Shown here piece after piece: positions 46,305 to 58,100 of a stretch of DNA of 64,000 nucleotides. Source of the stretch: Chrysoperla carnea (lineage: Eukaryota > Arthropoda > Insecta > Neuroptera > Chrysopidae); NCBI RefSeq assembly GCF_905475395.1, contig NC_058342.1, positions 34,430,140 through 34,494,139 on the forward strand. The letters are read 5' to 3'. The notes under the pieces were generated by a model that was given only the letters and a program-made list of their open reading frames with translations, had not been told where the DNA came from and made no database searches. The translations under genes were made by a program, and so were the position numbers. Position 1 is the first letter of the stretch. Every line of letters begins with the position of its first letter.

Positions 46305-47601
46305 TATGAAACAAATAGAAAAATTAGAAATAAACTTGGAAGTTTGATAACAGATCATAGAGGTATATAATATCTGTATAATATTCTTATAACACGTCTA
46401 TGTCACAGACTTAAATTAATTCAATATGGCGTCTAGTTTATTTTAAATATAACCAAACAATATGAGATATATAAAAAATCGTATTATTTCTAAAAGAAAG
46501 AAAATTTCTTAAGAAAACTCTGGAAATGATTTCGTGTATTTTAAGTTTTTAATGCTCAGTATTTTTTAATTTTTTTTGACAATTAACAAACAAACAAAAC
46601 GAACAAAGTTTTTGTTTCCAAAAAAGTTTTTTTTTTATAATATTATTATTATTATTAATTTTTAATTATTATTGGTCAGATGGTATTTTCTCTCGAAAAC
46701 ATGTAATAGAATTTTTTTTGTCTCTCTGTTTATAATAATAATTTGTGCATTTTTCTTTGTTTTTTCGATTTTTTTGGAAATTTTTCAAGTACCAACTTTA
46801 TAAAAAAAAAGTTTTTTTTTTTTAAATTTGAGTTGCATTTTATTCAACAGATATTCAATAATTTTAGGTTTGGATTATAACAAATATTTAAAAGAAATAT
46901 ATCTTCTATATATAATTTTAAAAAGGAATTTTTATTTATTTGGAGCATGGTCAAAATTTACCCATCTCTCTTTAAATCCTATAATTTAACAACTTCCTGG
47001 CCCGACAATCTTTTAGAGAACCGAAAATTTTCTTATTTTGAAAGAAATGTCATCTGTTTTACTCTTTTTATTTCATGGAGTCTTCGAACAAGTTTTATCC
47101 AACTTTAATAAGTGAAGGATATATTTAAACGAAATTTAGGCCAATTTTGTCCATAAGGAATCTTCCTTCAAATTAATAAAAACAATCTTTAAATATTTTA
47201 GTAGGTCTATAATTATTTATTTTTAGGATGTCTACAATTATTTTCATTATTCAGGTCTATATATTTTACAGGTCTATGATTATTTAAAAATGTTGATACC
47301 AGAAAGGTCCAATTTTTCTTCAAAGACTTTTAAACCAAATTCACAAATTTTCCGTAGAAAACATATAAAATTTTGCGTTTGTATCCTACAGTTTATTCAA
47401 TTTTTAATTATAAATCTTTCAAATTGGCAGCAATTTAACGAAAATAGTGTTTAATAAAATAGTAACAATTCTACACTATACCCCACCAAAATTAAAACTT
47501 AAACAAAATAAAAGCGTGCTTTGACTTTTTCATTTCCTTTTCGTTATTAGAAGGATGAGTAGACGTTAGAACAGTTAAAAAGTGGAAGAGAATAATTAAT
47601 C

Positions 47602-48399
47602 ATGGCACCAGGTTTTTCGAAACACTTGAATCGTAGTTTCATTGTGTCTATTTCTGATACCAAATCGAGTATAAGCATGAAAGCACAGATATCGAAAACT
47701 ATGGCATTTAATTCCAACGGGAGTATTTCTGGAACGAATTCGAGTTCAAACACGAATATGGAAGTTAAAATAACAATAGAAATTGAACCATCGGCTCTTG
47801 AATGGAAAAATGGCGAAGTAATACTTAAATTAAACAAAAACAAATTGCAAGAAATTCAGCGAAAATATCAAGAAATCCTTCAATTGAAAAAGGCACAAAA
47901 AATCATTGAAATCACTCCACCTAGCAGCTGCAACAACTCAAGTAATTGCGATTCACAGTTATGCAACTTAACTCCACGTGAATACTACGAAATTCAGGCA
48001 AATCGAAGATTTATTTGCGCACAAGATACCCGTTTAAATGAAAGTTATGCTTTTGAAAATCGACCAAGAACAAAATTAACACGGCAATGTCATACGCAAG
48101 ATATTTTACCAAATATTCCACAGGCCAGACTACATCAATCTTCACCGAAACCGAAAGAAAATCTATCGAAATCACGACAAGCAGATGATAAAAAAGAACT
48201 GGAAGAAATTATTCAAAGAGCAGTGGATCGTAACAAATCGCCGGAGGAACGTGCATTCGCGGAGCTTATAAATAATGGAGCTGAAATATCATTTGAGTCG
48301 ATACCAGCGACTCCGGAACATCCAGTGGAAAATCAGTGCTGGGAAACAGCTGAGAATAATTGGTTGACACCAAATTTATCACCAATATTGAAAGAATAA
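47602..48399 (+). CDS. Unrecognised intronless 265-residue protein
   Basis: A complete frame with ATG in good context (ATC ATG G), an in-frame TAA three codons upstream, and TAA at 48397-48399. I do not recognise the family. The N-terminus is Ser/Asn-rich (34-52). A charged, Lys/Gln/Leu-rich helical stretch at ~75-103 (KLQEIQRKYQEILQLKKAQK) may be a coiled coil. Several S/T-P sites (TPP 105, SP 181, SP 213, TP 237, TP 256, SP 260) suggest proline-directed phosphorylation. No signal peptide or membrane segment. AATAAA overlaps the stop (48396-48401). It could be a single-exon orphan gene, a retrocopy, or the coding exon of a gene with upstream UTR exons. Length and codon texture make chance unlikely. 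Confidence 0.75.
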   Translation: MAPGFSKHLNRSFIVSISDTKSSISMKAQISKTMAFNSNGSISGTNSSSNTNMEVKITIEIEPSALEWKNGEVILKLNKNKLQEIQRKYQEILQLKKAQKIIEITPPSSCNNSSNCDSQLCNLTPREYYEIQANRRFICAQDTRLNESYAFENRPRTKLTRQCHTQDILPNIPQARLHQSSPKPKENLSKSRQADDKKELEEIIQRAVDRNKSPEERAFAELINNGAEISFESIPATPEHPVENQCWETAENNWLTPNLSPILKE

Positions 48400-48401
48400 A
48401 T
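48396..48401 (+). promoter_or_regulatory. Poly(A) signal overlapping the stop codon
   Basis: AATAAA includes the TAA stop of the 265-residue ORF and is followed by a T/G-rich stretch (TTTTCCTTGTTTATTG). If used, the 3' UTR would be only ~15-25 nt. Confidence 0.4.
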
Positions 48402-48699
48402 ATTTACAATTTTCCTTGTTTATTGTTAAGAAAATTGATCAGTGTCGGACTTCGAAATTTTCTCAATAATTTGCTGGTAAGATCTTAATTTTAATTTTAA
48501 AATCTTAATTTTGTTCGCAGCATTTGATTGTTCGAGAGAACAATACTAAGATAGTTTTAGAGGGTAGATTATTTCAAAACACAGTTCCATCACATAGCGC
48601 CATCTAAATTTTACAGAGTAATGTTTTTCATAAATTTTTGAATTAGGAATCATCAAAATTTGATTGAAATTTTTTAAGAGCCTTGAAAATGCAAAATTT

Positions 48700-48970
48700 T
48701 TTATTGTTTCCGAGTAAATCTGACCCAAAAAATTAAAAAGTCCAGTTTATTTGACGATTAGATGAACATTTTCCGAGATATGTACTAAAATGGAACCGAA
48801 AAAAAATCCAGATTAGATCACAATTAGATGAATAGTTTCCGAGATATGACCTAAAATCGATTAAAATACAGTTTTATTTCAGTAAACTATTCTTCCAATC
48901 GATAAACGACCCCGATTTTTGTAATTTTTGGGTTAAAATTACTTGACATAACATAAGTTTTATCGAAATC
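48700..48970. repeat. 306-bp satellite, single diverged unit
   Basis: TGACCCAAAAAATTAAAAAGTCCAGTTTATT and AAACTATTCTTCCAATCGAT match satellite blocks at 36 kb. It is isolated, with no tandem partner. Confidence 0.65.
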
Positions 48971-49336
48971 AAATACAAATTTTTGTGAACTAATTATCAG
49001 TAAAAGTAATTTTCAGTAAAAATCAAATGAAACAAAATTTTCTTTAAGACCGACATTGATTAATAAATCCCCGAATTATTTATTAATGTGATTAGAATAT
49101 TCTTGAATTAAAATAATTTTAAAAAAATTGACATTGATTTCAAAATTACAATCGATGAATCTTAAAATAATTTTGACCACAATAATTGGTAGAATTTTTT
49201 GAGTCATAAAATGTGTAATTTTTATTTCAAGGATTTTCCAAAAGCACATCATATTGTGCGAACGTGACTGATACCACCTGTGATTGTACTTACTTAATAA
49301 TATTTACTTAATAATAATAATTATTAATAATTAATC

Positions 49337-50079
49337 ATACAGAGTGACACATAAGTGAATATACAGCAATATTAAGCATTTATTTTTTTTATCCTAATTT
49401 AAACAACTAAAATGTCTTACGGAAAACGTCAATAGTTTGTAGCATATAACCATGATAACGAATAAAATTGTCCCCTTAAAGTTTCAGGAAACTGAGGGAT
49501 CAATCAGAAAATCGGGAGATAGTTAAATTAAGATCGAATAAAAACTGATACGAGGAGTATTCAAATATCTATTGTTTTTACAGTTTACAGTGCATATATA
49601 AAAAAAAAGGATAATTTTTACTTGAACTCTCGGGATTTTCCATTATCATTTTTAATACCAAGTAATAAAAGTTTACAAACAAAAAAGTAATTGATTGATA
49701 TTTTTATAAATGAAAACATCCTTGAATTCACCAACTATTCTCTACGATATTTATATTTTTTCTAGGAGTTGGTAAAAACTCATCGAGATAATACCATAGA
49801 GCTGCAAGTTTCCGTTGAAGTAGAGAGAAACAGATAAAGTAGATATCTTACATGTCTCATTTATACACCTACAATTTCTGTCCCTTTCTACCTCTCTCAC
49901 AGCGGTCAAGAATTCAATTATTACGTTTCTTATTACGCTTTATGGTATTATCTCTAAGTAAAAATTACATCATTTCTAAAATTTTTAAATTGGGCAACCC
50001 TAGTAACGAGTAATAATTTTTGTAAATTATTTTATTCAAAAAATTGTAACTGTATATTCACTTACGCCACACTCTGTAT
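49337..50079. mobile_element. 743-bp element with ~30-bp TIRs
   Basis: The left terminus is ATACAGAGTG(ACACA)TAAGTGAATATACAG; the right, in reverse complement, is the same with TGGCG in the middle (26/30 identical). No transposase frame inside. Superfamily unclear. It ends 12 bp before the next TIR element. Confidence 0.7.
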
Positions 50080-50090
50080 CTTTAATAGTT

Positions 50091-51652
50091 AAAGGATCTA
50101 GCGGGTTAAGGATATGACAACTGAGATATCTTCATGAAATTGAAACTGTCCATAATTTACAATTCTCTCTTCAAAAATGATAAAAAAAATTAAATCGATC
50201 GATTGATTCTACCCAGAAGATGAGAGATACGAACATGCAGTCGATTTATAAGAACAAATCGAACAAGAATCTCACGATGGAAAATGAGTTGGAAAAAGAT
50301 CAATTTGTGTTGCTTCGCTAAAATTATTTAGAACTGTATTTTCCAAATCAGTTTCAATATTTTTTTTTCAATTTATGAAACATCGATAATATTGGATTTC
50401 ATCATTAAACTTAATTCATTGGTTGTATCCGAATCTAAATCAATAGATTCACTTTTCGTCTCATTCAATGAAAAAATTTCGTTACTTTCTTCAACTAAAG
50501 TTTGGGAACAAATTTTAGTTGAAGATGACTAAATGTTTTCATTGAATGAGACGAAAAGGGAATCTATTGATTTTGGTTCGGGTATAGATATTTCACGGAA
50601 AATGGAAGATACAAATGTACTATCTTTTTAGAGGAACAAATCGAACAAAAATCTCATGATGGAAAGTGTGTTGGAAAAAGATCAATTTGTGTTGTTTCGC
50701 TAAAGTTGTTTAGAACTGTTGGTTCTAAATCAGTTTCATTTTGTAAAACATCGATATTGATTTTTATCATTAAACTTAAAATTTCATCGATTATATCCGA
50801 ATCTAAATCAATGGATTGGCTTTTCTTCTCATTCGATGGAAACATTTCGTTCTTGTCAGTTAAAGTTTGTTAACAAACTTTTACTGGAGAAAACAAAATC
50901 TTCATTAAATGAGAAAAAAAAGCGAATTTATTGATTTTAAATTCTGATAAAATCGACGAAGTTTTAAGTTTAATGATAAAATTCAATATCGATGTTTCAC
51001 AAAATTTAGAAACTGATTTGGAACAAATATAAATTCTAGATAATTTTACCGAAGCAACGTGAATTGATCTTTTTCCAATACACTTCATCATGAGATTCTT
51101 GTTCAATTTCGTCCTCCAAAACGATTGCATGTTCGTATCTTCCATTTTCCGTTTAATATCTATACCCGAACCCAAATCAATAGATTTGCTTTTCTTCTCA
51201 TTCAATGGAAACATTTGGCTATCTTCAACTAAAGTTTGTTCTCAAACTTTAGTTGAAGAAAAGAACGAAATGTTTTCATTGAATGAGACGAAAAGTGGAT
51301 TTATTGATTTTCAATTCGGATATAATCAATGAAATTTTAAGTTTAATGATGAAAATCAATATCGATTTTTCACAAAATGAACAAAATATAGAAACTGATT
51401 TGGAATAAACAAAAATTCTAAATAATTTTACCGAAGCAACGCAAATTGATCTTTCCAACACATTTTCCGTCGTGAGATTCCTGTTCGATTTCGTCTTCTA
51501 AAACGATTGCATGTTCGTATCTTCCATTTTCCGTGTAAAATCCATACCCGATCCTAAATCATTAGATTTGCGTGAAGGAATGAAAATATTTTAGGGGCCA
51601 TTTTAGAACTTCTCCCTCGATATCTAAGTCAAGTTAACCCGCTAGATCCTTT
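50091..51652. mobile_element. Exact 1,562-bp giant palindrome with 19-bp TIRs
   Basis: Perfect termini AAAGGATCTAGCGGGTTAA (50091-50109) and its reverse complement (51634-51652). The midpoint, 50871.5, is also the axis of the central palindrome AAAGTTTGTTAACAAACTTT (50862-50881). Each ~780-bp arm holds two direct ~355-bp units, so four units run + + - -. Units carry coding-like text (for example the - frame at 50654-50845, IDLDSDIIDEILSLMIKINI) but with stops in other copies. A foldback transposon or a hairpin-RNA locus. Confidence 0.85.
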
Positions 51653-52249
51653 CCTTTTTGTTTATTATATAATATTTATTAAGAATTAAAAATTTTTTTT
51701 TTAATTTCATACAATTTTCTACAATTTTTTTTTTCTATTTTCTACAATTTTTTTTATTTTTTTTGTACATATTTGGAATTTTTTTTTATAATTTCGATAT
51801 TTTGAATAAAACTGTGATTATTATTAAAAATAAAAGCTAATTTGGACCTTTTGGTAAAAATTATTTATTTGTGATATTTTCAATTTCAGTCACATTTCCA
51901 CAAAATTCTAAAAAATTCCTACTCAATAAAATTCCCTTAAGTTTTCAGTTTTAAAAATTAAAATAACTCCGCTCTCCTTTTGATAACAAAAGAATTGTAA
52001 TACCGTCCTTGGGAAATTTAATTCAAAGAAATTCATATAATTTTTACAATAATTTTCCTAGAATATTTAAAAAATGCGAGTGTAATTATAGCAGTAAAAA
52101 TTAATAAAAAGCCAAAAGTTTTCAGTTGGAAACAAAAATTAACAAAATTTATTTTTAATTTTTCGGGAAAATTGTCATTTGGTCGATTTTTATTTCTTTG
52201 TAAATAAAATGATAGTCCAGTTGTAAAGCTATGGGCGCATCCAGCCTTT

Positions 52250-52790
52250 GGTTCAAAGAAGAATAAAACAGAAGTTTTTGATCTAACTCGTCAATTCGAG
52301 AATTTTTGGCTATAATTTAACAGTATTTTGCCATAAATAGATAATAAGCCAAGTAAAATCAATGATACCTCCAGGCTCGCAGGAATCAGATACTTTAACC
52401 TGCCCTCTTCGAGAAAGTTGCGTTTAAATAATTTTTCTGAAACCTGCTAGGGGTTGGATTAATCATTAGACACCGGGGTCTAAGGCTTCCGCATGAACAT
52501 AAAAGAAATTGAAAATAGTTGGATCCTCAATGACAATAGGTATTCGTGCTTTTTCGACGCATACTGTCAGTTGATGAAATACTCCATACTTAAAGAACAG
52601 AACCATCTAGTATTGAGTACCAGAACTAATAATATGCGTTACGTTACGTAACTCGCATCTCATTTTACTCACATTCCTTCATCAACTTGAAAAGAGCTTA
52701 TGATCTTTAAACGGCTGAAAAGGAGCCCGGAGAATTGCATTACCTTGAGATCCCGACATGGTTAATTCGGGGCAAAATTTAATCCTGATG
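52250..52790 (+). repeat. Dispersed repeat H, copy 1
   Basis: GGATCCTCAATGACAATAGG, CGCATACTGTCAGTTGATGA and ACTAATAATATGCGTTACG recur inverted at 62300-62690. GC-richer than its surroundings and probably a decayed transposon. Confidence 0.6.
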
Positions 52791-53699
52791 CCTAAAACCG
52801 ATTTATACCATGCATAAATACCTTTGTTAATGTTTTTTCTCCTGAATCATTATTTCTTAGTAGTATAAACACGGAATTCATAGGCTCACACGTATTTGAA
52901 CAAAAGATATAGATAAAAATTTAAAGTACTTTTTATCTTTGTCAGTCTGACGTAAGTATGCAAAAATTAATACAAAAACAAAAATATACGTGTTTTTAAC
53001 AATAATGATAGTTTTTTGTTTATATCTGACGTCATATAGTTGATTAACCTTTCTGTAAACTGTCACATATTCTTTATTTTTGTTTTGTTCGTTTCATCTT
53101 GTCACATAATTTTAGGCGTGGCGAGTTATTAAAATCCCTTTTGTATCCTCTTTATGAATTGGTAGTTCCTAAAATTATGTACCTCATGAAAACGGCGTCA
53201 TTACGTCTTACAGTGTCCAATTCGAAAATATTCTCGGACTCCAGAGGGGAATTTAGGGAAGGGAAGATAATAAAAATTCCTTCGGATTTTCAGAGGCAAG
53301 CAGATGTTCTAATTTGATTATTATTACTAGTCAATATTATTTTTAGTCGTTGTTGACACAAAAAGACAGAAAAGGTCGCTGAAATACAATGATTATAATT
53401 TTTTCTTTGAAACTTTGACATTCATATAACTACGACGTAAATATTTTAATATTTAAAAGTATTTTTCAATATTTAATATTTTGATAAAAATATTAAAAAC
53501 AAACATTAGATGTTTATAAAAACATTCAAAAGGCGTTTTAGTAAAGGTTGGATTTGGATTCTAACTCTATGAATTTGAAAATAGATTTTTAAATAGGTGA
53601 GCGGGTTGTTTATAGTTTGATAAGTTTATGAGCAATAAAATTTGTTATCATTTTATGAATGACATGTTTTTCATTTTGGTTCCTGGATATCATTCAATA

Positions 53700-53880
53700 A
53701 TATAAACAAAAAATGATGAATACAAATCTGCGATATCTTGCAATTATTTTTCAAGATAGAATTGTGATACCAGCAGAAGTGAGTAGATAGAATGGAAACG
53801 TGATCGAGGCTGGAATTAAACCCACAATCTTTCTCTTGCCAGATTAGTGCTCTACCGTCTGAATATTGATTTTCAAAATA
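53700..53880 (-). mobile_element. tRNA-like SINE relic
   Basis: On the - strand GACGGTAGAGCACTAATCTG (A-box region) is followed at tRNA spacing by GGGTTTAATTCC (B-box-like). The anticodon and acceptor stems do not close, so this is a SINE head or tRNA pseudogene. Confidence 0.4.
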
Positions 53881-55044
53881 GCTGTATATAATTGTTAAAT
53901 GCATCATTGAAGCTTGGAAGCTCCAAGAAGAAATTCCAATCTCATGAAGAAATTCGATTTATGAACGCTCCAACTATTGAGAATAAATAAAAGTCTCAAG
54001 TAATTGACCTGTACCCTACCCGCACAGAAACAGGAAATCTTTTCAGATGATTCTGGTCATATTGGCAAAACTTCTCAATTATAGGAGTAGTAGAATCAAA
54101 CCAACTTCCAAAACATGGAAATTCGTCATATTAACATTAGCCCCTAGAAAATCTTGAAGTATTGACGTAAGGGGGTACGAGTTGAGGTAGTCTTCATCAA
54201 GTGACCTTGACGTTAGATTATTTCTTGAAGACAGTATTGAAATATCAAATTTTAATTTACAGATTTCGATACCTCATAAATCTGCTTTTTGTGTGAAATT
54301 TGGGATACGCCTATGATCCCATTTAATGAATTTTCGATAACTTGTTAAGTGTGTCCAATCCCGGAGCTCAAGCCTAATAAAGACAGGGACTGGCGCTAGA
54401 CGGTCAAATATCTAGGGAGCGAATTTTATTTAATCTTTAAATTTGAAAAAAAATACTAGCACTTAGTAGTTAATACGAATTATTTTAAACTTTTAAAGTA
54501 AATATTTTGATTAAAATTGACAAAAAAACATAAATTGTTTAGAAAAAATACTAAAATGTTTAATAAACATTTTAGTACACAACTAGATTTTGAATTCGAA
54601 CTCTATGATTTTATAAAATAGTTGAAGTTGGATGAGCAATATGTTTGACAAATAACAATTTTATGTATATTGACAGTGACATTTCTTAAAATAAAAACTT
54701 AAAAATCTTTATTAATTAAAACTTTAAAAGAATGTTATTACTTAAAAGTAATTATTTAATAATAATTAATAAACAATTAATAATGAATCTATGACTACAA
54801 GGAAAAAAAATAGTTAACGAAGATATGAGTGTTCAAGACCTATTAGAATACATTACGTGTCTATATTTTGATAGACATGTGGCTAAAAAAATAAATCCAG
54901 CCTTCTTCTAAAATACGAAAATCACACAAAATGACAATTTACAAATAATCGAACTTCATTTCTAATCGGAAACAAAACAAAAACCAGCTTTTTTTGATTA
55001 TTGTTTTGACTTGAGTTAAATAATATTTTTTTTGGAAGAACAAA

Positions 55045-55149
55045 ATGAAATTAATTTATCTGTTATGGATGCAAATTTTGTGGCATTATGGATCGGTGGA
55101 TTCAATGTTTAAATCAAATAAGAATCAGTTAGAATCATGCTTTTGTCAG
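55045..55149 (+). CDS. Ero1: Ero1 coding exon 1
   Basis: 35 codons, phase 0 at the donor CAG|gtaatt. It encodes the signal peptide and SCFCQ, matching the N-terminal CxC of ERO1. ATG context is ACAAAATGA; no earlier in-frame Met is plausible. Confidence 0.88.
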
Positions 55150-58100
55150 GTAATTAAAATTATTATTTATTTTTTTATTGATGGTTATAAATCCATAAAA
55201 GATTTTTATATAAACTTCTGATATGCATAAAATTTTCGTTGCAATACGATTAATTTTCATTTGAAAATCATGGTGTGATGATTTTATGGTTTATTTTTGG
55301 ATGTTATTTGATTGTAAGTTAGCAAATAATGAATACGTATACAATTTTTGTAAATTTTGGGGATATTGTGCTATGGGTTTTTGTATTTTTTAAGTATGAT
55401 TTTTATCTGTTTTTTCATAATTTTCATCAAAATAAACCGGTATGCGGGTTTTTAATCGTTTTTTATGTGTTTTTTCAATAATAGTGTTATAAAAGAATAA
55501 TCATATTCTTGGATATAGTTTTATTTTAAGCTGTAAAAGTGTTTTTCCCTGGTGATGGTTTTAAGTAAATTTTAAAATTTAAAGCTTTTAAAAGTTTTTT
55601 TCTGGTATCTGTTAACTTTTAGTGACGCAACAAGGACCGATTTTGATTATCTAGACTAAGCCGGCGAAAATAATTTATTTAAATTTACTCTGGCGTAAAT
55701 CTAAAGTTTGTTACGATTAGAAATATTGATTCTAGAAAAACATTGCTAATTTCTCTGTTTGTGAGTGTTTCTACCGGTTTTTCCCAAACTAAACGATTTA
55801 TTTATTCTGTGTATCCAAATTTCATGAAAATCCAGTTAAAAATATATATTATTGCAATTTTTGTCTTTTGTTTGAAACTTTTTCAATTTCAGTATGTAAA
55901 GAGTATTGAAATAAGTGACGTGTTAGTTATTATATTTAAATCGATACCCGAATTTTTCATTTATGTTAGTTTGGCTAGCGAAATAATTCGAGATACCCAA
56001 TTAACTTAGAAATTCGACAAAAATTTCCCATATGTTTCACAATTTAATTTTTAAGTTGCAAGATTTTGGTCTGCGAATGCAATTTTTGGGTTATGTTTAC
56101 TGGACAATCCTGTTTATTAATTGCTTTAAAAAGGGGAGCGTTATGATTTTTGGTGCCAAATATTTATTGGTGTAATAATAGAAAGTGGGCGGATCAAAAC
56201 AAACTAGAGATAGACTTTTTGTGAATTTTGACTTTTGCTTGAAACATTTTTTTGAAAACATCACTGCTTACCCGTGAGGACGCAAATTAGGTTCGAACAT
56301 TGTATAGTATGTATTATATGGGAATATCAGTCATGTGTGTGTGACATGTATGAGCCTGGCTATCTCTCGTTACTTACATGACGTGAAAAAAACAAATGAT
56401 TTCGTAATTAACACTTTCTATACATTGTATTTCAATAATTAACTCAGTCAATTGTTTTTATTTTCAGTTACACGGTGTTCTAGACGATTGTACATGCAGT
56501 GTCGATACTGTGGATCACTTCAACAACGTTCTAATCTATCCCCGTTTACAAAGTTTACTAGTCAACGATTATTTTCGATTTTACAAAGTGAATTTAAAGA
56601 AACCGTGTCCATTTTGGTCGGACGATAGCCGTTGTGCAATCCGCTATTGTCACGTCGAAGCATGCCACGAGAGTGATATACCAACGGGTCTCAAAGGACA
56701 CGTGGAAGAACCAATTCCAACACATAACAAATATACGGATAAATCGGATTGTACGGAACCGGATGATTTAAACGAGGAGCTAAGTTACTTAAACAAGACA
56801 ATTAGTGCGGATTTATATAAAGAGTTTGCGCTCTGGAAGAAATATGATGATGCTCAAGATAATTTTTGTATAAATGATAACGAAGGTGACACGGATGCTG
56901 AATATGTGGATCTTCTATTGAATCCAGAACGATATACAGGATATAAAGGACCATCTGCGCATCGGATATGGCGTAGTATATACAAGGAGAACTGTTTTCG
57001 ACCGAAGAAAACATTTACATCGCATGTGTTGTCGGATAATATAAACAATATGTGTTTAGAGAAACGTGTATTTTATCGAGTTGTTTCTGGGCTACATGCC
57101 AGCATTAATATCCATCTGTGTTCGAAATATCTGTTATCTGGTAAGTAACAAGATAAGAAAAGTATTATTTTTTAATTTGCACCGACTTAGAGATAAGTGC
57201 AATCATCCAATTTTGTCACTACGCAAATTTTTAGATTTTTTTAGTAGGAGATTAAGGTAGTACGAGCACCAAGGCAATTTTAGATTGAGGGTTTAAATTA
57301 TTTTTATCTTATTTTCAACTTTGATGATGAATTTTTTTAATAACTTCGTGTCTCATCTTCTCTATCACTGTCCAGCTCTTTCCACGAGGAGATGGGCTAA
57401 CTTGAGCCAGTCTTTCTTTGACGATTCCTCCGACGTGAAGTCCGTTAACGTCAAAGCACTCCTGCTGTTTCTAAACAGCTTCAAATGGTTCATGGAGTAG
57501 TGGCCGGTAATGGGCCAATCCCCTTTCGGTATCACAACGGATCCTATGGTCTAAGTGTGTCCCACCTCATGACAGCCACTCTAACTTAAACTAAAATAAC
57601 CCCCGTTATATATATAGTGCGGTTTTCTCCTTGTTTGAATCTCTCCAAACTAAACCGATTTCTTTAAACTTAGCTATAAAACAGTCTCGATCAAGTCACC
57701 TTTAAAACGAAAAATTCGGTATTCAAGTCGGTTCACCTGTATAAGAGCTTTGTACAGTGCCACAGACAGACACACTCACATAACCGTCAAAATTATAACA
57801 CCCCTCCTTTTACGTCGGGTCCTCAAACTTCGAAAATTGCGTTTTATTAAAATGTATTTTTTGCTTCTAGAAACGAAGAAAGATTTATCATTTGGACCGA
57901 TTGAAGGGCAATGGGGACCGAATTTAGATGAATTTACACAACGTTTCGATCCAGAAACAACAAACGGTGAAGGTCCACAATGGTTACGTAATCTATATTT
58001 TATATATTTATTGGAATTACGTGCTTTAGCAAAAGCTGCACCATATTTGTTGCAAGAACAATATTTTACGGGCAATGAACTCAAAGATGAAGATGTTCGG

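Larger units (their letters stand above)
39507..47601. other. yorkie 3' flank/3' UTR and intergenic
   Basis: No further exon is recognised. The yorkie 3' UTR must start here but its end is undetermined. Contains two pogo-like MITEs, a 137-bp hairpin MITE, a 30-bp palindrome and long A/T runs. Confidence 0.6.
48400..55044. other. Intergenic region between the orphan ORF and Ero1
   Basis: No exon was recognised. Contains satellite remnants (48.7-49.0 kb), two TIR elements (49.3-51.65 kb), a dispersed repeat (52.3-52.8 kb) and a tRNA-like SINE (53.7-53.9 kb). 54.0-55.0 kb is AT-rich with no clear core promoter. An ACGTG core lies at ~54864 within the inverted repeat TGTCTA/TAGACA. Confidence 0.6.

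Noticed and set aside
50654..51332. Open frames of 60-114 codons on both strands that look protein-like
   Set aside because: They are copies of the same ~355-bp unit inside the 1.56-kb palindrome. The frame is broken by stops or frameshifts in other units and no splice or promoter context is seen, so they are listed as part of the element.
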